Assembly: GCA_027621915.1 (NCBI GenBank) | Contig: JAQCAD010000001.1 | Location: 184,396-248,395 of the forward strand | Length of the DNA stretch: 64,000 nucleotides | Direction of reading: 5' to 3' | Source: Pseudomonadota bacterium | Lineage (GTDB): Bacteria; Pseudomonadota; Gammaproteobacteria; Steroidobacterales; Woeseiaceae | Part shown: piece after piece, positions 17,018 through 25,511 of the stretch | Position numbering within the stretch: position 1 is the first letter of the stretch | Layout: every line of letters starts with the position of its first letter | Position numbers and translations under genes: made by a program | Notes under the pieces: model-generated | Told to the model about the DNA's origin: nothing | Database searches by the model: none | The model's input: the letters and a program-made list of their open reading frames with translations, nothing else

Positions 17018-19444
17018 CTATTCAAATTTCTTCCTGATCGCAAGGCCGATTGTCCTCGGCCGGGCATAGGTTGTCTGGTTGTCGAACCGGGGATCACCAA
17101 AAAACTGGCCACTTGAATCATTGTACAAACCGTTAACCGCCAACTCGTCCCAAACATTTCGAACGGTCAGTTGAAATTCCAGCCCGCTTTCAAGCGTCAG
17201 GCCCACATGAGCATTGGCCATCGTTGATGAAGGCACTAGTCCGTCCGGATCTCTGTCGATGGCATTTCCCAATGTATTCCATTTCTCGCCTTCGTACGAC
17301 TGGTTATAGCCGAACCATAGTTCGCCACCGAAAATGTCGGGAACTGTATAGTCCAAACCGAAACTGAATTTTTCTTTGTACGCCCAGACCATAGGAGTTC
17401 CGGCGGGCACTACGTCATTCAGCCGGACAATTTCTTCGGTGTACTTCGGATCGCCAAATGATGCCTGACCATAAATATACAGCGCACTTGTCGCCTGCCA
17501 TCGCGTTTCTACTTCAAAACCTTTGTTTTCACCTTTGCCACCGTTTAACGTGCCACGCAGCCACCAAAGACTGTTAACGCTGCTCTGGCTGATCTGAATG
17601 TCGTCCCATTCCATGGAGAACGCGAGAACGTTCAACATCACACGGCCATCATTGAACGTACTCTTGACGCCGAGCTCAATATTCTCAACCTTGTCAGAGA
17701 GGTAGGTCGCCGGCACGAGACCTGTTTTCGCCGCCCTGGGGCTGTTGTCACCACCCAGCCGGAAGCCTTCCGCGTAGTGTGCGAACAGCATGACGTCGTC
17801 GGCGACATTGTAGGACGCGCCGAGTTTCAGAACTGTGTCACTCTCTTTTCCGGATGAAACCGTTCGACCTCCTACGTCAGCAGAACCAAGTGGAGGAAAA
17901 AGGTCCACAGGAAAATAATCCGTTTTATCCGTCAGACGTTCGTACTCGAACCAGCGACCACCCACGGTCAGTCTTAACTCATCCGTGACGTCAAAGTTCA
18001 TTTCAGCAAACACGGCGGTTTGCTCGATAGTGTTCACATAGAGCTGACGATAGCCAATGTCGGTCGGGGGTAATGGATACGCGACATCGTAGCCGAGATA
18101 ATTCGCATAGTAGTACGCAAAGGCCTGCGCGGTGTACCAGGACGTCGTGCCAACAAGATCGGGGTTCTTCGCTCCGTAGTCCCAATACGTTGACTTGTCT
18201 TCGTAGTATCCGCCAATCATCCAGTTAAGTTTACTGTCGCCCTTGGACGAGAGACGGATTTCGTAAGCGTCGGATTTTTCCTGCTGATCGTTAAAGATCC
18301 AGCCGAAAGTGTAGTCCGAATCGTAGAGACCATTGTAGTAAGGGCCCCAATAAGCATCTTTCCACTGCTCATAGACCATGTTGTCCCATTCATAGACGAT
18401 GTCACGATCGAAAAAAGATGCGTTCACGGTCAGTTCTGCAAAGCCGAGGTCGCCTTTGACTGTTGCTGACGCCTGGGTCCAGTCGTCGTCGCGAAACTCT
18501 TTGTGGAATTTAGTGTGCTTGAAATCGCCAATCGCTGGATCTGTTTCCCATGCGCCTTCGATGCTACTGTTTTGGAGCATGTATGAAAGGTTCAGATCCC
18601 AGCCGTCATTGATAATCCAGAGCGCCCTGACCCGTGCGCCCTCATTGTCCCATTCGTTGTAGTCTTCTTCGACGACCGCGGCATTGTCCTGGGAACCTTC
18701 GAGTGTCGAGCCGAGGACGTTGTCTACATAGCCACCATCGTGTGACGCATATGCCGCTACCCTGACAGCCAATCGATCCGACGCAAGCGGAACATTCACC
18801 CATCCATTTACATCCCAACTCCCCTCACCGCCTTTCGTACTGGATACTTCCGTGCCGACTTGCGCGGAGAACCCGTTCGGATCCGGCTTGTTGGTGATGT
18901 AGCGCAGCGTACCGGCCTGCGAGCTCGAGCCAAACAGCGTCCCCTGCGGGCCCGGCAATGATTCGATTCGATTAATATCGACCATACGCATCTCGGGCTG
19001 CTGCGAAATCGTCGTGATAGGTTGTTCATCGAGGTATACGGCAACCTGGCTGTCGGAATAGTACTCTTGCGTTCCCGTCGCTATTCCACGAAAGACGATC
19101 GAATTTCGTCCGGGCGTCGAGCTTGCCAGCGAAACGCTGGGTAATACCCGCATAACGTCTTCGAGGTTTTGGATTCCCTGCTTTTCGATATCCCCGGTCG
19201 TGATCGCGGCAATGCTCTGGCCGAGATCCTGCATGTTCATTTCGCGTTTGGTCGCAGTAACCACTATCTCTTCAATGCGAAGACCATCGTTGTCCTGGGC
19301 GACTGCAGCACCAGGATTCAACGTAGCAATAACCGCAGCGGCGATCGGCTGCATGACATAAACGCCGTTCTTGATATCCGTGAGCGTGGATGTTTCGGAA
19401 GCGATCTTGCCCGATCCGAAAGCGTGCCGTGTAGCGTCAGTCAT
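17018..19444 (-). CDS. TonB-dependent outer-membrane receptor
   Basis: An 808-residue receptor. The long signal region ends near GAAVAQD (about residue 50) and is followed by the TonB box EEIVVTATKRE. The plug (LEDVMRVLPSVSLAS, VYLDEQPI, IESLPGPQGTLFGSSSQAGT) spans roughly 60-210, and the rest is a 22-strand barrel. The last residues are GLAIRKKFE; an aromatic residue next to the end is usual for the barrel assembly signal. ATG 19444 has a strong GGGGGAT ribosome site. It imports an unidentified large or scarce substrate. The divergent-looking neighbour AraC gene is on the same strand, so co-regulation with galactose genes cannot be assumed. Confidence 0.92.
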   Translation of the reverse strand: MTDATRHAFGSGKIASETSTLTDIKNGVYVMQPIAAAVIATLNPGAAVAQDNDGLRIEEIVVTATKREMNMQDLGQSIAAITTGDIEKQGIQNLEDVMRVLPSVSLASSTPGRNSIVFRGIATGTQEYYSDSQVAVYLDEQPITTISQQPEMRMVDINRIESLPGPQGTLFGSSSQAGTLRYITNKPDPNGFSAQVGTEVSSTKGGEGSWDVNGWVNVPLASDRLAVRVAAYASHDGGYVDNVLGSTLEGSQDNAAVVEEDYNEWDNEGARVRALWIINDGWDLNLSYMLQNSSIEGAWETDPAIGDFKHTKFHKEFRDDDWTQASATVKGDLGFAELTVNASFFDRDIVYEWDNMVYEQWKDAYWGPYYNGLYDSDYTFGWIFNDQQEKSDAYEIRLSSKGDSKLNWMIGGYYEDKSTYWDYGAKNPDLVGTTSWYTAQAFAYYYANYLGYDVAYPLPPTDIGYRQLYVNTIEQTAVFAEMNFDVTDELRLTVGGRWFEYERLTDKTDYFPVDLFPPLGSADVGGRTVSSGKESDTVLKLGASYNVADDVMLFAHYAEGFRLGGDNSPRAAKTGLVPATYLSDKVENIELGVKSTFNDGRVMLNVLAFSMEWDDIQISQSSVNSLWWLRGTLNGGKGENKGFEVETRWQATSALYIYGQASFGDPKYTEEIVRLNDVVPAGTPMVWAYKEKFSFGLDYTVPDIFGGELWFGYNQSYEGEKWNTLGNAIDRDPDGLVPSSTMANAHVGLTLESGLEFQLTVRNVWDELAVNGLYNDSSGQFFGDPRFDNQTTYARPRTIGLAIRKKFE

Positions 19445-19699
19445 TTACGGATCCCCCGATCAGTTTGACAGTCATTCGCGCGAGGCCCACGAGGGCCGAT
19501 AGTCCTGTGCCTGATATTAGCATGTGGCAACGGCGCTGCTCAATGGACGTTGCTACTTGTTGATGGATAATCTTACGATCGTCGCTCGACGCTCATGTCG
19601 AGGCGATTTAGCTTGGGTTCTGTATATTGAACGCCCGACGGGTCTGTATCTCGGCGCTGTTTGGAATATCCACCGAACATTTTCGGCAACGTGGATTCA
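19445..19699. other. 255-bp intergenic region upstream of the TonB receptor
   Basis: This gap lies between the end of the AraC gene and the start of the receptor gene, both on the minus strand. It should hold the receptor promoter. I see no gene, no strong hairpin and no convincing -35/-10 pair. The small open frames on the plus strand have no ribosome site or family features. Confidence 0.5.
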
Positions 19700-20593
19700 T
19701 CAGCCCTTCTTGATTTCGCGGTATTTTTCCGGGGATATTCCCATCGCCTTCTTGAAGACCCTCGAAAAATAGTACGGATCCCTGTAGCCGGTTTCTATGG
19801 CGACTACCTTGATCGGCTTATGGCTCAGGTCGAGGAGCCGGCAGGCCAGCCGCATCCGCAAATGTATGAAATAGGCCATCGGTGACTGACCGGTTTGTGA
19901 GCGGAACAGCTCTGAGAAGTGACTTACTGATAAACCTGCTTCGCTTGCGAAGTCTTCCAGGCGCAAGGGCTCGTTCAAATGAGCATGCATGTATTCGATT
20001 ATGGATTCGAGATCCGAACGCCAATCCTTCCGCCGTTGCTCAGTGGGCAGAGCGTGATTGCGATACAGCAACAGTGAGAGGATGTGTTGCACAGACTGCG
20101 CCGCGTATATCAGCGTTTTCTGTCCATAACCCTCGTAAAGCGCGTCCAGGCAATAGCGAAATAGCCGAACCGCTTCCTTCCGGGCATCGGGAGCCACCGG
20201 CACGGCGTTGCCACGCCTGGGTATCCTCTCTACATAATAATCGGCGTCCTCGCCAAGAAAATGTACCCAGTAGATCGACCAGGGATCGTCATCCGCGGCC
20301 CAATAGGTGTGCCTGGTTTCGCGGGGAATGACCAGCAGCTCTCCCTGTCGCAACTGAGTTTCCCTGCCATCGATGACCGCATATCCGTGACCGCCAACAC
20401 AAAGCATCAGGTGATCCTGACGCGCACCTTGCGGGCGATCGCGAAAATGATGAGCGGCCGAAGGAAACCAGCCTATGTCAGTGGGATACACAGACTTGAC
20501 CAGTGGATGTTGCCGGGCGCGCGCAAGGATAGGCCGTGGAATCACAAACATGTCCTGGCCGGCAAAGCCTTCGCGAAGTTGCAACGAGCTCAA
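19700..20593 (-). CDS. AraC-family regulator, probably of the galactose operon
   Basis: A 297-residue regulator. The N-terminal half is a sugar-sensing cupin domain (HLMLCVGGHGYAVIDGRE, GELLVIPRETRHTYWA). The C-terminal half has two helix-turn-helix motifs (LEDFASEAGLSVSHFSELFR and VAIETGYRDPYYFSRVFKKA), ending GISPEKYREIK. It is divergent from the galactose mutarotase/kinase operon, so it most likely activates it. The start is unclear: TTG 20593 opens the frame, and the internal ATG 20551 is preceded by AGGA. A 21-codon frame ends exactly over the TTG (see separate entry), suggesting coupling or a frameshifted N-terminus. Confidence 0.85.
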   Translation of the reverse strand: MSSLQLREGFAGQDMFVIPRPILARARQHPLVKSVYPTDIGWFPSAAHHFRDRPQGARQDHLMLCVGGHGYAVIDGRETQLRQGELLVIPRETRHTYWAADDDPWSIYWVHFLGEDADYYVERIPRRGNAVPVAPDARKEAVRLFRYCLDALYEGYGQKTLIYAAQSVQHILSLLLYRNHALPTEQRRKDWRSDLESIIEYMHAHLNEPLRLEDFASEAGLSVSHFSELFRSQTGQSPMAYFIHLRMRLACRLLDLSHKPIKVVAIETGYRDPYYFSRVFKKAMGISPEKYREIKKG

Positions 20594-20655
20594 TGGCGTC
20601 CTGTCCGGGATAGAGTTTCCGTAAGAATATCCATCAGATCGGCCGGAAAGTCCAT
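20590..20655 (-). CDS. Possible 21-codon leader frame or lost N-terminus of the AraC regulator
   Basis: ATG 20655, preceded by GGTGAAA, opens a frame that ends at TGA 20590-20592, overlapping the TTG start of the AraC gene (TTGA). The peptide begins MDFPADLMDILTET. It is either a translational-coupling leader or the original regulator N-terminus displaced by a frameshift. Confidence 0.25.
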   Translation of the reverse strand: MDFPADLMDILTETLSRTGRH

Positions 20656-20754
20656 TTTCACCGGTGCCCTATGTTCTCTATTCTAGGAAGAAATTCGCAA
20701 AATTCGAGTCGCCGTTAATTTGCAGGATCGTCGGCACCACCTGGACAGTCGATT

Positions 20755-21732
20755 ATGACGTATAGCAATGGGGGCGGCTCACCGCACGGGGCTGGCAGAG
20801 TCCGACTGGAGAATGACTCGCTGGCGATCGCGATATTGCCGGCGGCGGGCGGCAATATTTCCGAGATCACTGACCGACGAAACGGCCGCAACTGGCTTTG
20901 GCAAAATCCACACATTCCGATCGGCGACACCCGTACAGGCGGTGACTACGGTCTGCAACTCGACTCCGGCGGATGGGACGAAATTCTTCTTTCCACGTCC
21001 GCCGACCGAATCGACTTGGACAATGAAATTACACACCAGGTCGCGGATTACGGCGAACTTGTTCGTAAGCGCTGGAGCGCGGAAGTTTGCAACGACGAGC
21101 GGGGAGCGACGTTGTGCGAAATGAGTGTCGCTGGCGAATCTTTGGACTACGAGTTCCGGCGGGTCTTAAGACTTCACCAAACTCTGCCGCGGTTTGACAT
21201 CGACTACAGATTGACCAATCGAGAGGATTTCCCGTTACCCTGGTACTGGTGCGCGCACGCACTGTTCGACGCCAGGCCCAACATGCGTATCGAATTACCC
21301 GATGGGCTTCCGTTTCGTGTCGAAAATGCCGGACGGCAGTCTGCCGGTCCGCACTACTGGCCATTTCTCGACAACGGGCAACAAAAGGCATTGGACCTTA
21401 CGAACAGTTTCGCGTTGAATGGCGCAACCCGACGTTTTGCCCGCAAGGTTTTCGCAGAAGCCCCTGACTCCGGAGTTGTGTCAATCGACGTACCGGACTC
21501 AAGTGACTGCCTGACGATGCGTTTCGATCCGAAGGTTTTGCCATGGCTGGGTCTCTGGATAAACAATCGCGGCTGGTCCGGCTGTGGATCGGCGCCGTAC
21601 CTGAACCTCGGCCTGGAGCCTTCAACGACGCCGTTTGACAGTGTCTCAGAGGCTATTAAGAATGACGCAATCACCTGGCTTCAACCCGGCGAGTCACGTG
21701 AATGGTCGCTTTCTGTTGAGCTCGCGACTTGA
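20755..21732 (+). CDS. Aldose 1-epimerase-like (galactose mutarotase family) protein
   Basis: A 325-residue protein of the galactose-mutarotase-like fold. Beta-rich segments such as LAIAILPAAGGNISEITD and WYWCAHALFDA, the GGWDEILLS segment near 77 and a Glu in LNLGLEPSTTPFD near 288 fit the aldose-epimerase superfamily. It is the first gene of the operon with galK, galT and the symporter, so interconversion of galactose anomers is the likely role. Sequence motifs of classical GalM are only partly present, so a related sugar-binding function is possible. Its stop overlaps the galK start (TTGA). Confidence 0.7.
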   Translation: MTYSNGGGSPHGAGRVRLENDSLAIAILPAAGGNISEITDRRNGRNWLWQNPHIPIGDTRTGGDYGLQLDSGGWDEILLSTSADRIDLDNEITHQVADYGELVRKRWSAEVCNDERGATLCEMSVAGESLDYEFRRVLRLHQTLPRFDIDYRLTNREDFPLPWYWCAHALFDARPNMRIELPDGLPFRVENAGRQSAGPHYWPFLDNGQQKALDLTNSFALNGATRRFARKVFAEAPDSGVVSIDVPDSSDCLTMRFDPKVLPWLGLWINNRGWSGCGSAPYLNLGLEPSTTPFDSVSEAIKNDAITWLQPGESREWSLSVELAT

Positions 21733-22877
21733 GCAGTTCCTCTCGAATCGCCAAAGCGCTTGCCACCAATTCGCGGCTGTTCCGCGCTCCCGGTCGTGTC
21801 AACATCATTGGCGAACACACTGACTACAACGACGGTCTCGTACTGCCCACCAACACCGCGCTCTATACGTGGCTTAACATCAGTCCTCGATCCGACCGGA
21901 CGATTCACGTCACCGCTCACAATCTTGGGGATTCGCAGTCGTTCTGCCTTGACGATATCAGGCGCAGCGAAAACCCGGGTTGGCTCGATTACATCAAAGG
22001 GGTCGCGGCACAACTGGAGGCCGATGGCGTGCGCCTTCGAGGAGCAGAACTTTCCATCGATGGCGAAATACCGATCGGGGGCGGACTCAGTTCTTCAGCG
22101 TCCCTTGAACTTGCGACCGCAACTGCGCTCTTGAAAATCTCCGCTGCCGAAATGGCGCCCGAGCGAATTTCCGAAATTTGCCAGCAAGCTGAAAATCTCT
22201 ACGCCGGGGTGAATTGCGGGATCATGGACCAGTACTCGGTCGCCTGTTGCAAGCGTGGTGAGGCCATTCTTCTTGACTGCCGCTCGCTTGATACGATGTT
22301 CGTCACCATTCCGAAACATATAAGCCTGCTCATCACTGATAGCGGCGCTAAGCACAGATTGCCCGACGGCGCATATAACAATCGCGGCGATGAGTGCCGT
22401 CAGGCGGTCGATCTTATCGCCGAAGTTGAGCTGGGCATTCAATCGTTGCGCGATGTATCCATGCCAACGTTGCAGGCAAGCAAGGTCCATCTTGGTGAGC
22501 GTTTATTCCGGCGCAGCCGCCACGTCGTGACCGAGATCATTCGTGTCACGGAAGCATTTGGCGCGCTGCAGTCAGGTGATCCGGTTAAACTGGGCGCATT
22601 GGTGAGCGCTTCTCACTCGAGTTTGAGAGATGACTTTGAAGTCAGTTGTGACGAAGTCGAAAATCTCGTTGAAATTGCCGATGCCTGCGACGGTGTCCTG
22701 GGATCAAGAATGATTGGAGGCGGATTTGGCGGTTGCGTATTGTCGGTCACGTATACGGAGCGACTGGAAGACACCATCAGCAAAATCAGCAACGACTACG
22801 GCCCGATAATTGGCAGGACACCCTGGATGCACATCGTGTCGCCGACAGACCCTGCCGGCGAAGTGGACATGCAATGA
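21729..22877 (+). CDS. galK: Galactokinase
   Basis: A 382-residue GHMP kinase that phosphorylates galactose at C1 in the Leloir pathway. The galactokinase signature GRVNIIGEHTDYNDG is at residues 22-36, the ATP loop PIGGGLSSSAS near 118 and the third GHMP motif GGGFGGC near 335. Length is normal for the family. Start is TTG 21729, overlapping the mutarotase TGA (TTGA); its own TGA overlaps the galT ATG (ATGA), so the three genes are translationally coupled. Confidence 0.95.
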   Translation: MSSSSRIAKALATNSRLFRAPGRVNIIGEHTDYNDGLVLPTNTALYTWLNISPRSDRTIHVTAHNLGDSQSFCLDDIRRSENPGWLDYIKGVAAQLEADGVRLRGAELSIDGEIPIGGGLSSSASLELATATALLKISAAEMAPERISEICQQAENLYAGVNCGIMDQYSVACCKRGEAILLDCRSLDTMFVTIPKHISLLITDSGAKHRLPDGAYNNRGDECRQAVDLIAEVELGIQSLRDVSMPTLQASKVHLGERLFRRSRHVVTEIIRVTEAFGALQSGDPVKLGALVSASHSSLRDDFEVSCDEVENLVEIADACDGVLGSRMIGGGFGGCVLSVTYTERLEDTISKISNDYGPIIGRTPWMHIVSPTDPAGEVDMQ

Positions 22878-23887
22878 GCATGCAGTCGCACTCACACTCC
22901 CGACGCAATCTCCTAACCGGTGACTGGGTATTGGTATCGCCACACAGGGCTGAGCGTCCGTGGCAAGGTCAAATCGAAAAGGCGGACGTAAACAAGGAAC
23001 CGGCATACGATCCGGCGTGCTACCTGTGCCCCGGTAATCGACGCGCTAACGATGTTACCAACCCGGGGTACTCAGGACCTTTCGCATTCGACAATGACTT
23101 CTCTGCCCTGTCTGACATGAGCGGGATTGAGGTGCCGGCGACAGCGCTGTTTGACGCAAGAAGCGAATCGGGCCGATGTCGCGTTGTCTGTTATACCGAG
23201 AGGCACGACTTGCGACTGTCAACAATGGTTCCGGAGGATATCGAATCAGCCATTCGTGCATTGTGTGATGAATATTCTGCGTTCGATGTCGATCGATCTA
23301 TAGGTTACGTGCAGGTTTTCGAAAACCGCGGTCAGATGATGGGCTGTAGTAATCCACATCCTCACGCCCAGGTTTGGGCTACTGAGCACTTGCCGGTTGA
23401 ACCTGCAAAAGAGCTGAAGAGTCAGCTGGCGTGGTGGCGGGAATCCGGTGCGCCGCTGCTTGCAGACTATCGGCAGGCAGAAATTGACGACGGCAGCCGC
23501 GTCGTTTACGCCAACGCTCATTTCATCGCTGTCGTACCTTATTGGGCGGTATGGCCATTCGAAACAATGATCCTGCCGCAACGCAATTTCGCGTCCTTTG
23601 ACGAGATGTCAAATTTCGAAATAACCAGCCTTGCAGATATGCTGAAATCCGTGCTCTCAATGTACGACCAGCTGTTTGACGTCCCGGCTCCCTACTCAAT
23701 GGGATTTCATCCACGACCATCGGATGGAACGGCACATCCCGAGTGGATTTTTCACGCGCACATTTATCCACCCCTGTTGCGGTCGGCGAGCGTGCGAAAG
23801 CACCTGGTCGGTTTCGAGATGCTGGCAATGCCTCAACGGGATCTGACGCCGGAGGTAGCGGCCGAGCGATTGCGGAGTACCAGGTAA
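22874..23887 (+). CDS. galT: Galactose-1-phosphate uridylyltransferase
   Basis: A 337-residue HIT-superfamily enzyme that exchanges UMP between UDP-glucose and galactose-1-phosphate. The zinc-type segment CYLCPGN is near residue 50, and the active-site motif GCSNPHPHAQVWA near 158 holds the nucleophilic histidine (HPH). Start is ATG 22874, overlapping the galK stop; the longer open frame lies inside galK. No galE is in the window, so UDP-galactose 4-epimerase must be encoded elsewhere. Confidence 0.95.
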   Translation: MSMQSHSHSRRNLLTGDWVLVSPHRAERPWQGQIEKADVNKEPAYDPACYLCPGNRRANDVTNPGYSGPFAFDNDFSALSDMSGIEVPATALFDARSESGRCRVVCYTERHDLRLSTMVPEDIESAIRALCDEYSAFDVDRSIGYVQVFENRGQMMGCSNPHPHAQVWATEHLPVEPAKELKSQLAWWRESGAPLLADYRQAEIDDGSRVVYANAHFIAVVPYWAVWPFETMILPQRNFASFDEMSNFEITSLADMLKSVLSMYDQLFDVPAPYSMGFHPRPSDGTAHPEWIFHAHIYPPLLRSASVRKHLVGFEMLAMPQRDLTPEVAAERLRSTR

Positions 23888-23933
23888 GGTCCTGGTCGAC
23901 TGGATCGGTTAATCGAACGTTAGCGAGACACTT

Positions 23934-25499
23934 ATGCATCTGGAAACACTGGATTTAGCGGTTGTTGCGATTTACGCGATCTCTCTCCTGCTCCTCGCGC
24001 AATGGGTTTCGCGAGAAAAACCAGGTCACCGGAAAGATACGCAGGATTACTTCCTCGCGGGCAGGGCATTGCCGTGGTGGGCGATTGGTGCATCACTTAT
24101 CGCCGCAAACATTTCGGCCGAACAAATTATCGGTATGTCCGGCTCTGCCTTTGTGATGGGCATTGCCATTGCCTCCTACGAATGGATGGCTGCGATAACG
24201 CTGATCATCGTTGGTAAATATCTGTTACCTGTATTCCTGAAACACAGGATTTACACGATGCCGCAGTTTCTCGAGCAACGGTTCGATGCGCGCGTGAAAA
24301 CGATACTCGGGTTGTTCTGGCTTGGCGTGTACGTGTTTGTGAACCTGACATCGATTCTCTGGTTGGGATCGCTCGCGATCAACACGGTTACCGGCCTGGA
24401 CCTCAACTATGCGATGGTGCTTCTGGCCGCGTTCGCGACCGGATATTCGCTGTACGGCGGGCTGAAAGCGGTCGCATTGACCGACATAGTCCAGGTCGTG
24501 CTCCTTGTCTTCGGTGGATTGTTCATCGCCTATATCTCAATGAACGAGATCTCCGCTGGCCGGGGCGTGATCGCGGGCTTTCAGCTGGTGCTTGAGCAGG
24601 CGCCGGAAAAATTCGACATGATTCTTTCGAAAGACAATCCACACTACATGAGCCTGCCCGGCATCTCTGTACTGGTTGGCGGCATGTGGATAATGAACCT
24701 GTCCTACTGGGGCTTTAATCAATACATCATTCAGCGTGCACTGGCCGCGAAAAACAGTCGCGAGGCCCAGAAAGGTATCATCTTCGCCGCATTTTTGAAG
24801 ATGTTGATGCCGGTGCTGGTTGTCCTGCCTGGTATCGCCGCTGTTATTCTCGCTCCGGAACTCGAGGCGCCGGACCAGGCCTATCCCGAAATGATGAAGC
24901 TCCTGCCGACTGGCATAGCAGGTTTGGTGTTCGCGGCCCTGATTGCTGCGATCGTTTCTTCCCTCGCATCGATGATGAACAGCATTTCGACGATATTCAC
25001 GATGGATATTTACGCCCAATTCAACAAGTCCGAGCATTCACAGTCCCGGTTGGTCACCGTCGGAAGAACTGCCAGCCTGACAGCGATCGTCATCGCGGCG
25101 ATTGTGGCGAGACCATTGTTGGGCAAGTTTGATCAGGCGTTCCAGTATATTCAGGAATTCACCGGATTCTTTACGCCCGGCGTCGTTGCTATTTTCCTGC
25201 TCGCTATTTTCTGGAAAAGAACGACGGCGAACGGAGCGATCGCAGCTGCAATAGGCTCGGCAATTTTTTCTATCGTTTTGAAGTTGTACTGGCCGGCACT
25301 TCCGTTCATCGACAGAGTCGGAATTGTATTCCTGACCTGTATCGCAATCGGTTTGTTCGTCTCAATTTCAGAGCGTGGCGGCGATCACCCGGATGCCATC
25401 GATTACTGGGCAGTGGATACATCCACCAGTGCCGGTTTCAATCTCGCATCCGTCGTCGTCGTAATTATGCTCGTCGCGATATATGTGACATGGTGGTAG
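23934..25499 (+). CDS. Sodium/galactose symporter, vSGLT type
   Basis: A 521-residue SSS-family symporter with about 14 membrane segments. Long stretches closely resemble the Vibrio parahaemolyticus Na+/galactose symporter vSGLT: ASLIAANISAEQIIGMSGS, ITLIIVGKYLLPVF, YWGFNQYIIQRALAAKN and AAIVSSLASMMNS. It follows galT by 46 bp, so it completes a galactose uptake and phosphorylation operon. Sodium dependence fits a marine host. ATG 23934 directly precedes the first helix. Confidence 0.92.
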   Translation: MHLETLDLAVVAIYAISLLLLAQWVSREKPGHRKDTQDYFLAGRALPWWAIGASLIAANISAEQIIGMSGSAFVMGIAIASYEWMAAITLIIVGKYLLPVFLKHRIYTMPQFLEQRFDARVKTILGLFWLGVYVFVNLTSILWLGSLAINTVTGLDLNYAMVLLAAFATGYSLYGGLKAVALTDIVQVVLLVFGGLFIAYISMNEISAGRGVIAGFQLVLEQAPEKFDMILSKDNPHYMSLPGISVLVGGMWIMNLSYWGFNQYIIQRALAAKNSREAQKGIIFAAFLKMLMPVLVVLPGIAAVILAPELEAPDQAYPEMMKLLPTGIAGLVFAALIAAIVSSLASMMNSISTIFTMDIYAQFNKSEHSQSRLVTVGRTASLTAIVIAAIVARPLLGKFDQAFQYIQEFTGFFTPGVVAIFLLAIFWKRTTANGAIAAAIGSAIFSIVLKLYWPALPFIDRVGIVFLTCIAIGLFVSISERGGDHPDAIDYWAVDTSTSAGFNLASVVVVIMLVAIYVTWW

Positions 25500-25511
25500 T
25501 CGGGAGTTGAA

